Shown: positions 7,414 through 14,771, counted from the stretch's first letter. The stretch is DNA of 14,771 bases from Chitinophagaceae bacterium (GCA_003455235.1 DMRT01000059.1:1-14771), one strand, 5' to 3'. Notes: generated by a model not told the origin, from the sequence alone. Made by a program: numbers and translations.

Positions 7414-10400
7414 CCGAATACTTTTTTATCTTTCTATGGTTGAGGAAATATTTCACCATAACTGCGCTATGCTGCATTACTGTATGGCAACTTACTGCAC
7501 AACAGGTACGGTTTATCCGCTACGGTATGAAAGAGGGCCTTTCGAACGAAATGGTGAACTGTTTATTTAAAGACAGCCGTGGATTTTTATGGATCGGAAC
7601 CGACTTTGGCCTCAACCGCTTTGACGGTGTTCGTTTCGAAAAATGGTTCCATAAACCAGGCGACAGCACCAGTCTTCTCTCCAACAAAATCAACAGCATT
7701 GCCGAAGACCGCCAGCAGCGTTTATGGCTGGGCACCGATGGGGGCGTGTCTGTTTATGATATACGGTCAGGGAAATTCAGCTCGTATGCGGAAATCCGGG
7801 CAGGCAATACATTCATCGGCAACCTGTCGCAGGTGAAAACTTTTTGTGACCGCGAGGGAGATGTCTGGATCGGCAGCAGCAATGGTCATGTTTTTTTATA
7901 CAAACACGAGGTCCAGAAATTTGAAGTCATCCCCCTGGTGTTGCGGCCGTCCACCCGTCTGCAAAATGAATTCATCAGTGGTTTTTTGCACGACAGCCGC
8001 AACCGCATATGGATCGGTTCGTCCTATGGCGTATACCAGGTGGATAAAAAAACGTTATCGGTCACGTCATTTCGTTTTCCTCCTTCACAAAAAGGAGAAG
8101 CAAGCCTGAATGCCTGTACCAGGTTATTCGAAACGAAAGGCGGCCTGATACTCTGCGGTACCTGGAATGCAGGTTTTATCTGGTATAATGAAGCTGCAAA
8201 AGCGTTCGCCATACAGGATAAAACAGAAGGGAATTTTCTTCCGTCTCCCGTGGTATTTGATTTTGCACAGCAAGACTCCCTCATTTATTTTGCCGGCATC
8301 AGCGGTCTGTTTACCTGCAGCGAGAAAAACCTGGCTGATCCTTCCTTTTCCGGGTATACAAGTCATGTGTCGGTACCCAATGATCCGTTCAGCCTCGGGT
8401 CGAATGAGAACAGCAGCGTTATCAATGGTGTTGACGGAACTGTATGGGTGGGCGGAGCAAACGGGCTGTCTCAACTCAATGTAAACAGCCGGTTTTATCA
8501 CTTCTATACATATGATAAACTGGTGAACCTGCCCGAATGGCCCCCGGTAAGCATCACCCAGCAGTACGGCGAGTTGTATATGGTGGTGGAACACGAAGTG
8601 CTTGGATTCAACCTGGAGAAAAATTCATTTCATAAAATTCTCGTTGATATCCGGGGAAAGAAGCGGCATGGACTTTATAAAGATGGCGATGGTTTTTTCC
8701 TTCCCGGGCAAACCGGCCTGTATCTCTATGATCCGCATTTCAAACTGAAAAGATCTGTTACCGAAAAATTACCCAATGGTGCTGTTGCCAATATGATTTG
8801 TGCACTCCACGACCGGCAGGGGAACCTGTGGATCGGTACCACCCGTTATGGCATCCGTAAGATAAGCGCCGTAGATGGAAGCGTTACCAAATACCTCCAT
8901 GATTCTGCCGGGCTCAACAGTCTTGGTTATTATATGAACAGCATCATGGAAACTGGCAGCGGAACTATTTATGCAGGCGGCAGGCAACTGTATGTATACA
9001 ACAGTAAGACAAACAGGTTTTCGTTGCCGGTTTCCTCCGACAGTACGGTTTCTGTAACCAATGTGCTGAAGCTGAAAGCACAGGGCCATCGGATCTGGAT
9101 CGGTACCATGAACGGCTTATTTGAATACGATGAACAACTGAAAAAGATGACGGCTCATCCGTTCCCTTCACATGTAAACCAGGTGATCAATGAACTGGAA
9201 ACGGATGTGGAAGGAAATATCTGGATGATTAGTTTTTCGGGGATGCTGAAATACAGCCCGGTTGATAAAAGCATCCTTGTATTCAACAGCCAGAACGGCT
9301 GGCCAGGAAATTTTTCGGTGTTACGAAAATTGCAGGATGGCCGGATGGCTGTTGGAATAAACGGCGGTATTCTTCTTTTTAACCCGGCTGATGTGAAAAA
9401 GCAAACCTATAGCCCGCCTCCGCAAATCACCGGGCTTATTGTGGATGAAAAACAGGTACATCATCTCCCGGGAAGCGATTCGCTTTTTACAATAGAGTAT
9501 AAACAGGGTATCCGGTTCAACTATATTAGTCTTACTTACCTCAACGCCGAAGCCAACCAATATCAATGGAAACTGGAAGGATTTGATGAAAAATGGCACC
9601 CGGCGGGCAATCAAACCACCCAGGCATTCACCTCGCTGTCGCCGGGAGTATATACTTTCCTCGTCCGGTCCGCCAATGCAGCCGGTGAATGGAGTAAAGA
9701 ATATGCTTCTGTGAAATTCAGGGTAATGCCTCCATTTTATCTAAGCTGGTGGTTCATTGCTGCCGTGCTTCTTTTCCTGGTACTGGCAGGATATGCGCTT
9801 TACCGGTATCGCCTGAACCAGGCATTGGCGCTGGAAAAACTGCGCACGAGGATTGCCACCGACCTGCACGATGATATCGGGGCCACACTCAGCAGCATTT
9901 CATTTTACAGTGAAGCCGTGCGGAAAAAAATAAAAGACAAACTTCCCGAAACAGAACCTATCCTGGAGAAAATGGGTGAAACCAGCCGCAGCATGGTGGG
10001 CAATATGAGTGACATTGTATGGGCCATCAACCCGGTGAACGATGCAGCAGGCTCGCTGTTCAAACGGATGCATGATTATGCGGCAGAGCTTTGCCAGCTG
10101 AAGAACGTACAACTGGACTTTGAACCAGGTGCCGGTCTTGATAAACGGTCACTGGATATTGAATCGAGGAAGAACATCTACCTTATTTTCAAAGAGGCGG
10201 TGAACAATGCAATGAAATATTCCGGTTGCAGCCTGCTTGCTGTAAAGATTGAAGCCGGGCAGAAACGCCTGCAGGTATCTGTAAAAGATAACGGGAAAGG
10301 ATTTGATACGGGCCAAGCAACCGGTGGAAACGGATTGCTGAATATGGTAAAGCGGGCAGGGGAACTGGGAGGAACCCTTCAGATCATATCTGCAGCGAAT

Positions 10401-10439
10401 AAAGGAACCAGTATTGAATTAACCTGCCCCATCCCCTGA
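7389..10439 (+). CDS. Sensor histidine kinase with periplasmic Reg_prop propeller and Y_Y_Y domain
   Basis: This protein of up to 1016 residues starts with an N-terminal signal or anchor (YFTITALCCITVWQLTAQ). About a dozen propeller blades follow; clear ones are FLWIGTDFGLNRFDG, RLWLGTDGGVSVYD, VWIGSSNGHVFLY, IWIGSSYGVYQVD, VWVGGANGLSQLN, LWIGTTRYGIRKI and IWIGTMNGLFEYD. A Y_Y_Y domain sits at about 700-780 and one membrane helix (SWWFIAAVLLFLVLAGYALY) at about 785-805. The HisKA_3-type dimerisation box is DLHDDIGATLSSIS with phospho-acceptor His827, followed by an HATPase with N box KEAVNNAMKYS, G1 DNGKGFD and G2 GNGLLNM. In this family the periplasmic part senses a ligand, often polysaccharide-related, and the kinase signals to a NarL-type regulator, which is the next gene. 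Unlike hybrid HTCS proteins it has no receiver or AraC domain. The ATG at 7389 overlaps the upstream gene by 25 bases; a TTG at 7440 would give a tidier signal peptide. Confidence 0.93.
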   Translation: MGFQHFVLTEYFFIFLWLRKYFTITALCCITVWQLTAQQVRFIRYGMKEGLSNEMVNCLFKDSRGFLWIGTDFGLNRFDGVRFEKWFHKPGDSTSLLSNKINSIAEDRQQRLWLGTDGGVSVYDIRSGKFSSYAEIRAGNTFIGNLSQVKTFCDREGDVWIGSSNGHVFLYKHEVQKFEVIPLVLRPSTRLQNEFISGFLHDSRNRIWIGSSYGVYQVDKKTLSVTSFRFPPSQKGEASLNACTRLFETKGGLILCGTWNAGFIWYNEAAKAFAIQDKTEGNFLPSPVVFDFAQQDSLIYFAGISGLFTCSEKNLADPSFSGYTSHVSVPNDPFSLGSNENSSVINGVDGTVWVGGANGLSQLNVNSRFYHFYTYDKLVNLPEWPPVSITQQYGELYMVVEHEVLGFNLEKNSFHKILVDIRGKKRHGLYKDGDGFFLPGQTGLYLYDPHFKLKRSVTEKLPNGAVANMICALHDRQGNLWIGTTRYGIRKISAVDGSVTKYLHDSAGLNSLGYYMNSIMETGSGTIYAGGRQLYVYNSKTNRFSLPVSSDSTVSVTNVLKLKAQGHRIWIGTMNGLFEYDEQLKKMTAHPFPSHVNQVINELETDVEGNIWMISFSGMLKYSPVDKSILVFNSQNGWPGNFSVLRKLQDGRMAVGINGGILLFNPADVKKQTYSPPPQITGLIVDEKQVHHLPGSDSLFTIEYKQGIRFNYISLTYLNAEANQYQWKLEGFDEKWHPAGNQTTQAFTSLSPGVYTFLVRSANAAGEWSKEYASVKFRVMPPFYLSWWFIAAVLLFLVLAGYALYRYRLNQALALEKLRTRIATDLHDDIGATLSSISFYSEAVRKKIKDKLPETEPILEKMGETSRSMVGNMSDIVWAINPVNDAAGSLFKRMHDYAAELCQLKNVQLDFEPGAGLDKRSLDIESRKNIYLIFKEAVNNAMKYSGCSLLAVKIEAGQKRLQVSVKDNGKGFDTGQATGGNGLLNMVKRAGELGGTLQIISAANKGTSIELTCPIP

Positions 10440-10484
10440 ATTGGGTAGATGGAGTGGCAGTACATATACAGAACTTTAAACAGC

Positions 10485-11126
10485 ATGGATAAAAACCGGC
10501 CGATAAAGGTGGTGGTATTTGAAGACAATCCTGCCTTGCGGGACAGCCTGGCGCTGTTATTGCAAACGGCAGACGATATTGAACTGGAAGCTGTATTCCC
10601 CGATGCTTCCCGCCTGAAGGCACGCATCGAACAAACCATGCCCGATGTGGTACTGATGGACATTCAGATGCCGGGCATCAGTGGCATTGAAGCAGTGCAA
10701 CTGATCCGTCAGCAGTTCCCCGGTGTACAGGTATTGATGCAAACCGTGTTTGATGCAGATGATAAAGTATTTGCTTCCCTTTGTGCCGGTGCTTCCGGGT
10801 ATATCCTGAAAAACACCGAGCCCGCAAGGGTGATACAGGCCATCCGGGAAGTAGCCGAAGGAGGTACTTTCTTTACCCCGTCGATTGCAAAGAAAGTATT
10901 GCAGTCGTTTCAGCACCCTGCCCGGGCTGAATACATCCAGCTTACCGGCCGGGAAAAAGATGTGCTGCAATTACTGGTTGACGGGCTGAGTTATAAAATG
11001 ATCGCCGCACAACTGGACATCAGTTTTGGCACCGTACACACCCATGTAAAAAACATCTACGACAAACTGCACGTTAACTCCGCCAGCGAAGCAGTGGCCA
11101 AGGCCATCCGGCAACGATTGGTGTAA
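10485..11126 (+). CDS. NarL/LuxR-type response regulator
   Basis: From the ATG at 10485 the protein has 213 residues. The receiver domain (about 7-125) keeps the acidic pair E13-D14, phospho-acceptor Asp59 in VVLMDIQMPG, the switch Thr in LMQTVFDADD, and the Lys in GYILKN. The C-terminal LuxR-type helix-turn-helix (about 150-213) reads LTGREKDVLQLLVDGLSYKMIAAQLDISFGTVHTHVKNIYDKL, with the usual LTxRE start and VxxHVKNIYxKL recognition helix. It is the natural partner of the HisKA_3 kinase that ends 45 bases upstream; phosphorylation by His827 of that protein is expected. An in-frame ATG at 10449 would add 12 residues (MEWQYIYRTLNS), but the receiver fold begins after 10485, so the shorter form is preferred. 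Target genes are not known; the adhesin gene 60 bases downstream is a candidate. Confidence 0.93.
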   Translation: MDKNRPIKVVVFEDNPALRDSLALLLQTADDIELEAVFPDASRLKARIEQTMPDVVLMDIQMPGISGIEAVQLIRQQFPGVQVLMQTVFDADDKVFASLCAGASGYILKNTEPARVIQAIREVAEGGTFFTPSIAKKVLQSFQHPARAEYIQLTGREKDVLQLLVDGLSYKMIAAQLDISFGTVHTHVKNIYDKLHVNSASEAVAKAIRQRLV

Positions 11127-11156
11127 GCTCTACAAAATTGGGTAGAAGACCGCTTC

Positions 11157-11184
11157 TTTTTCTTTTAGAATTTTAAAAGAAAAA
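11157..11184 (+). repeat. Perfect A/T-rich hairpin directly before the adhesin start codon
   Basis: An 11-bp perfect inverted repeat, tttttctttta / taaaagaaaaa, encloses a six-base loop (gaattt). Only one of its pairs is C-G. It ends two bases before the ATG at 11187 and so covers the place where ribosomes load. The left arm is T-rich and the right arm A-rich, so as a terminator it would lack the T tail on the plus strand. Confidence 0.6.
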
Positions 11185-11186
11185 CC

Positions 11187-13394
11187 ATGAAGACACTGAT
11201 CCTGCTGGCCATCGCATGTACGGCAGCCCTCACCACGCAAGCCCAATCCTTCAGCATCAATACCGATGGGAGTACGGCCCACAGCAGCGCCATTCTTGAC
11301 GTGAAAAGTAATATCCGGGGTATTCTTATTCCCAGGCTTACCACAGCACAACGGAACGCCATTGCGGCCCCGGGTAAAGGCTTGTTGGTTTACGACAGCA
11401 CGGTTAATAATTTCTATTACCACGATGGAAATACCTGGCTGGAGTTATTTGCCGACAGCAATAAATTATGGCGGAAAAACAGCAATGATATATACAACGC
11501 CAATACCGGAAAGGTGGGTATTGGTATATCCGCTCCGCAGAGCCTGTTGCAGGTAAAGGGAGGAACTGTATTATTTGACAGCACCATTGGTGTTACGCCT
11601 GTCAACGGGGCAGGAACACGGATGATGTGGATACCGGAAAAAATAGCATTCCGGGCCGGGCGGGTGACTGGTACGCAGTGGGATGATTCCAATATCGGTT
11701 TGTTTTCTTTTGCTGCCGGTTGGAATGTACGTGCCTCTGGTAGTTACTCCATAGCCTTAGGCGCAAATGCCAATGCTTCCGGAGACCAATGTATCTCATT
11801 GGGAACAGGAACTGCAACCGGTTACAGGACTTTTTCACTTGGTACATCATCACAGGCAAGTGGTATTGGTGATGCTTTTGTTATTGGATATGGCACCTTA
11901 TCTAACGGTTCAGCGTCATTTGCGGGAGGTAATTTTTCTATTGCTTCCGGCAATCAGTCTTTTTCTTTCGGAGACAGTTGTCGTTCGCTGGGTAACCTGG
12001 CTGTAGCATTTGGGGACAGCACAGTTGCCGTAGGTGCCAGTTCATTTTCTATGGGTTCACATACGGTTGCTTCGGGGACTTATTCATTGGTGACAGGATA
12101 TCGAAGCTCGGCCTCTGGCAACTATGGAATTGCAATGGGCGATCAAAGTATTGCCAGCGGAGATTATTCTATCGCCATGGAACATGCAACAGCCAGCGGA
12201 GAAGGAGCAATAGCTTTGGGATTAGGTTGCGTTGCCAGCGGTGATTACTCCACTACAATTGGATTGGACAATAAAGCGACTAATTTTTATAGTCATGCCT
12301 GGGGATATTCCAATACGGCAAACGGATTATACTCTATGGCATTGGGCGGCTATACCAGTGCAAGCGGAGTTTTCTCTATGGCAACGGGCTATTCTTTAAA
12401 ATCAAAATCTTTCGGGGGCAGTGTAACAGGCTTATTCAATGACACTACCAATGCAGCCAATTCCGCCTCCGTCAACAGCCTTAACCGTGTCTTTCAGGTC
12501 GGTAACGGCACATCTGATATTGCCCGAAGCAATGCCCTTACCATTTTGCAAAATGGGAATATCGGCATCGGGGAACTGAATCCATCGGTGCCGCTGAATT
12601 TCACTTCAACAACCGGGAATAAAATCGCTTTGTGGGGAAATGGTGCCAGTCACTATGGCCTGGGTATACAGGCTTCTTTATTACAGATGTACACCATGGA
12701 TAACAGCAACGACATCGCTTTTGGTTATGGCAGCAGCGGTGCTTTCTCCGAAAACATGCGCATCAAGGGAAACGGGCGGGTAGGCATTGGCGAATCAAAC
12801 CCCGGCTTCCCGCTGAACTTTGCTTCCACCACCGGAAATAAGATTGCCTTGTGGGGTAGTAGTGGCAATCATTACGGGCTGGGCATACAGGCTTCCCTGA
12901 TGCAACTGTACACCATCGATATTTCATCAGATATTGCCTTTGGTTACGGCAACAGCACTTCGTTTACTGAAAACATGCGTGTCCGGGGAAATGGAAACGT
13001 GGGCATCGGAACTAATAATCCTTCACAAAGGCTGCACGTAGTCGGTAATATTTGTTATACCGGCAGCATCGTTGCCTGTTCCGACATCCGGTACAAACAC
13101 GATTTTTCTGCCATTAATGACCCCCTGGAGAAGATCCGTTCATTAAACGGCATGTATTATTACTGGAAGCAGGATGAGTTTCCCGGTATGCAGTTCAGCA
13201 GCGAACGGCAGCTTGGATTTGCCGCTCAGGAAGTAGAGAAGCTGTTGCCCGAACTGGTGGTTACCGACAGCCGCGGATATAAATCGGTGGACTACGGACG
13301 GCTTACACCCGTACTGGTGGAAGCGATCAAACAGCAACAGGAAATGATTGATGTACTCATCAAAGAAGTTAAAGCGCTGAAAAAGGCCCGCTAA
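11187..13394 (+). CDS. Secreted YadA-head-like adhesin with C-terminal S74 chaperone domain
   Basis: This 735-residue protein has a signal peptide (MKTLILLAIACTAALTTQAQ). A Bacteroidota-type start module follows (about 20-85: SAILDVKSNIRGILIPRLTTAQRNAI, GLLVYDSTVNNFYY). From about residue 183 to 410 there are roughly sixteen ~14-residue repeats of the type ASGxYSIALG, as in the head of YadA-like trimeric adhesins. Two 73-residue repeats follow (about 460-605), then an S74 intramolecular chaperone: SDIRYK with Ser632 and Lys637 as the expected self-cleavage dyad, LGFAAQEVEKLLPE, VDYGRLTPVLVEAIKQQQ and a final coiled coil. In phage tailspikes and endosialidases this domain drives trimer folding and then cuts itself off. 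The fibre is probably trimeric and extracellular. No T9SS tail is present, so how it crosses the outer membrane is unclear. It lies 60 bases after the response regulator. Confidence 0.88.
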   Translation: MKTLILLAIACTAALTTQAQSFSINTDGSTAHSSAILDVKSNIRGILIPRLTTAQRNAIAAPGKGLLVYDSTVNNFYYHDGNTWLELFADSNKLWRKNSNDIYNANTGKVGIGISAPQSLLQVKGGTVLFDSTIGVTPVNGAGTRMMWIPEKIAFRAGRVTGTQWDDSNIGLFSFAAGWNVRASGSYSIALGANANASGDQCISLGTGTATGYRTFSLGTSSQASGIGDAFVIGYGTLSNGSASFAGGNFSIASGNQSFSFGDSCRSLGNLAVAFGDSTVAVGASSFSMGSHTVASGTYSLVTGYRSSASGNYGIAMGDQSIASGDYSIAMEHATASGEGAIALGLGCVASGDYSTTIGLDNKATNFYSHAWGYSNTANGLYSMALGGYTSASGVFSMATGYSLKSKSFGGSVTGLFNDTTNAANSASVNSLNRVFQVGNGTSDIARSNALTILQNGNIGIGELNPSVPLNFTSTTGNKIALWGNGASHYGLGIQASLLQMYTMDNSNDIAFGYGSSGAFSENMRIKGNGRVGIGESNPGFPLNFASTTGNKIALWGSSGNHYGLGIQASLMQLYTIDISSDIAFGYGNSTSFTENMRVRGNGNVGIGTNNPSQRLHVVGNICYTGSIVACSDIRYKHDFSAINDPLEKIRSLNGMYYYWKQDEFPGMQFSSERQLGFAAQEVEKLLPELVVTDSRGYKSVDYGRLTPVLVEAIKQQQEMIDVLIKEVKALKKAR
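11733..12418 (+). repeat. About sixteen degenerate 42-bp repeats encoding YadA-type head units
   Basis: The coding sequence has a ~42-base period, corresponding to 14-residue units such as ASGSYSIALGANAN, ASGNYGIAMGDQSI and ASGDYSIAMEHAT. The DNA copies have diverged while the Ser-Gly and Ala-Leu-Gly positions persist, which points to old duplications kept for a left-handed beta-roll structure. Confidence 0.8.
12564..13001 (+). repeat. Two tandem 219-bp repeats inside the adhesin gene
   Basis: The units 12564-12782 and 12783-13001 have exactly equal length (73 codons), and a third partial start (GIGTNNPS) follows at 13002. By eye 53 of 73 residues agree, with shared blocks STTGNKIALWG, HYGLGIQASL and DIAFGYG. 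The many silent differences show that the duplication is not recent. Confidence 0.9.
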
Positions 13395-14480
13395 TTATTT
13401 CACCGAAACCGCTTCTTTTTCAAAAGGACCTTTAAACAAAGACGGATCAATGGGGAAGTGGCGGGTATAGATATGATTGGTCTCGAAAAGATCTTTCAGC
13501 CAAAGGGCGGTTTTTTTAAAGCCTTCGCCGTCGCGGGCATCATAATCATTCATAATTAATCCCTGTGCTTCTTTCATCATGTTCTGGGGATCATCCAGGT
13601 AATAATATAACACAGCCAGGTTATAATAGCTGGCATAACGCATTTTGCGGTCGTGTTTGCTTGTGCTGGTATAATTTGTCTTGATGCTTTCAAAATAGTC
13701 AATTACCGGTTTCAGCTGTTGTTTAGCCTTATCGATGGAACTGTCGGCATTCATGCTGAACAGTACATCGGTGAGTTTACGGAATGCCTCCCGGTGCGCT
13801 TCATACTCTGGATGTTTCTTGCTGTCTACAATCCACATGATATCATTTGAGCTTGTTTTGCTGAATCCCAGATTGTCATTCAGGTGTTCGTTCAGGTAAT
13901 GCATGGTATTGTTCACCAGGCCCCGGTAAAGGTCGGCGGTTACTTTCGCTGTATTCAGTACAAAATATCCCTGTGCCAGTATCCGGGAAGCAAACTCGGG
14001 ACTGTTGTACGTGTATTTTCTGCCCCGGTTGGCCAGGTCAAGATCCATGATATGGGCCCCTTTGTAATCTGTAATACTTGCTTTGGCAGCAAAGCTATAC
14101 CGTACTTCCTCGTAATAATAGGTACGGGTTCCGGTCATCTGCCCGGTGCGGTCTTTCACCGACTCGGCTCTTTCTTTTACTGAGACCGATTCGGGGAGCA
14201 GGTCTTCAAAGTTTATCTTAACGGTGATATGACCGCCTTCGGGTAACTTTTTCCAGCCATCCAGTTGTACGGTATTTTCAGGCGATAGCAGGTCGAGGTA
14301 TGATCTTGTCATATTGGTTCCTTCCACCACCACATTATAGGTACGGTAGGTGCTGTCGATCCTCATGGCCGGTAATGCCCTCCATTGAACAGTAAAACTG
14401 TAGCGGTCCAGGTCTACCTTTTTTTGGGCAACGGTAAACAAGGGGAGAAGATAGAGGGAAGCGGCGTATATTTTTTTCAC
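13395..14480 (-). CDS. Secreted protein of unknown function with a helical C-terminus
   Basis: I do not recognise this 361-residue protein. It has a clear signal peptide (MKKIYAASLYLLPLFTVAQ) and no lipobox, membrane segment or T9SS tail. Residues about 20-175 are mainly beta (FTVQWRALPAM, YNVVVEG, GGHITVKINFEDLLPESV, TRTYYYEEVRYSFAAKASI). Residues about 175-345 are helical; YASYYNLAVLYYYLDDPQNMMKEAQGLI looks like a TPR-type helix pair. The start is a GTG at 14480: an in-frame TAA lies four codons upstream, and the signal peptide begins right at the GTG. Its stop codon directly abuts that of the adhesin gene, which runs in the opposite direction. It is divergent from the VOC-family gene. A periplasmic or surface protein is likely; no enzymatic motif is visible. 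Confidence 0.8.
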   Translation of the reverse strand: MKKIYAASLYLLPLFTVAQKKVDLDRYSFTVQWRALPAMRIDSTYRTYNVVVEGTNMTRSYLDLLSPENTVQLDGWKKLPEGGHITVKINFEDLLPESVSVKERAESVKDRTGQMTGTRTYYYEEVRYSFAAKASITDYKGAHIMDLDLANRGRKYTYNSPEFASRILAQGYFVLNTAKVTADLYRGLVNNTMHYLNEHLNDNLGFSKTSSNDIMWIVDSKKHPEYEAHREAFRKLTDVLFSMNADSSIDKAKQQLKPVIDYFESIKTNYTSTSKHDRKMRYASYYNLAVLYYYLDDPQNMMKEAQGLIMNDYDARDGEGFKKTALWLKDLFETNHIYTRHFPIDPSLFKGPFEKEAVSVK

Positions 14481-14597
14481 GGGGATATTTTATGGTTAAT
14501 AACGTAAACCGGGTGAAAATATTTCTTATTAAATCCTCAAATTCTTCTTTTAAAGGGCAGACCATCAGGGTTTTGTATATTTAGTGAAAACATCGGT

Positions 14598-14771
14598 ATG
14601 CCACCTGGAACAAAATTCATCTGTACTGTACCGGTACTGCCTTCGTCGGATATTGCCCGCGACCTGGCCTGGTACAAAGAAAAGACCGGGTTTGAAGCAG
14701 TATTTGCCGATACCATGTATGCGGTGATCAGACGGGAAAATATTTACCTGCACCTGCAATGGCATGCAGAT
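14598..14771 (+). CDS. VOC/glyoxalase-bleomycin resistance family protein (3' partial)
   Basis: The first 58 codons are present and the frame is still open at the window edge. The peptide starts MPPGTKFICTVPVLPSSDIARDLAWYKEKTGF, then AVFADTMYAVIRRENIYLHLQW. This is the typical first beta-alpha-beta-beta-beta unit of the vicinal-oxygen-chelate fold: the VPVLPSSDIARDLAWY strand-helix, then the EAVFADTMYAVI and IYLHLQW strands. The family includes glyoxalases, dioxygenases and bleomycin-binding proteins; which one applies cannot be told from half a domain. His in YLHLQW is a possible metal ligand. Just upstream, TATATTTA (14576-14583) is a one-mismatch match to the -7 consensus, but it is only 14 bases from the ATG and lacks a -33 TTTG. 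Confidence 0.8.
   Translation, partial: MPPGTKFICTVPVLPSSDIARDLAWYKEKTGFEAVFADTMYAVIRRENIYLHLQWHAD

Noticed and set aside
11733..12418. Regular ~42-base periodicity considered as a CRISPR array
   Set aside because: The units are diverged throughout, without constant repeats and unique spacers, and they encode a continuous 14-residue protein repeat.
11187..13394. S74 domain protein considered as a prophage tail fibre
   Set aside because: It has a Sec signal peptide and a Bacteroidota-type N-terminal module, and there are no other phage genes nearby.

Overview
The window looks like ordinary chromosome from a Bacteroidota species, most likely a Chitinophagaceae-type member of the class Chitinophagia (the family is an inference). 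Supporting signs are a type IX secretion sorting tail, a CarboxypepD_reg-like/DUF5686 outer-membrane protein, a Reg_prop/Y_Y_Y sensor kinase, several Bacteroidota-style lipoproteins, A-rich leaders in place of clear Shine-Dalgarno sequences, and a -7 element matching TAnnTTTG. I see no rRNA, tRNA, CRISPR array, insertion sequence or phage module. No gap between genes exceeds about 250 bases.

Left part (1-2542): the 3' end of a large secreted protein with a T9SS tail, closed by a strong terminator; a small lipoprotein with one FN3-like module; and, converging on it, an OmpA-family protein with a beta-barrel-like N-terminus, calcium-binding TSP3-like repeats and a peptidoglycan-binding domain. 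A perfect hairpin between the last two can terminate both.

Middle part (2543-4760): an uncharacterised probable lipoprotein with a possible TIM-barrel pattern, then a divergent pair, an HxlR-family regulator and a cytoplasmic YceI-family protein. The spacer of that pair carries two copies of a 12-14 bp palindrome 18 bp apart, next to a clear promoter -7 element. This is the best-supported regulatory unit here.

Right part (4879-13394): four co-directional genes. They encode a DUF5686 outer-membrane protein, a large periplasmic-propeller histidine kinase, a NarL/LuxR-type response regulator, and a 735-residue secreted adhesin-like protein with YadA-type head repeats, two exact-period 219-bp repeats and a C-terminal S74 self-cleaving chaperone. 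The kinase and regulator are a cognate pair by position. Control of the adhesin or the outer-membrane protein by this pair is a reasonable inference but is not shown. A perfect A/T-rich hairpin lies directly before the adhesin start codon.

Right end: a convergent secreted protein of unknown function whose stop codon abuts the adhesin stop with no gap, and the first 58 codons of a VOC/glyoxalase-family protein that runs off the window.

No wholly new system is proven. The most interesting items are the HxlR/YceI operator pair, the sensor-adhesin neighbourhood with its leader hairpin, and the uncharacterised lipoprotein with conserved-looking acidic motifs.
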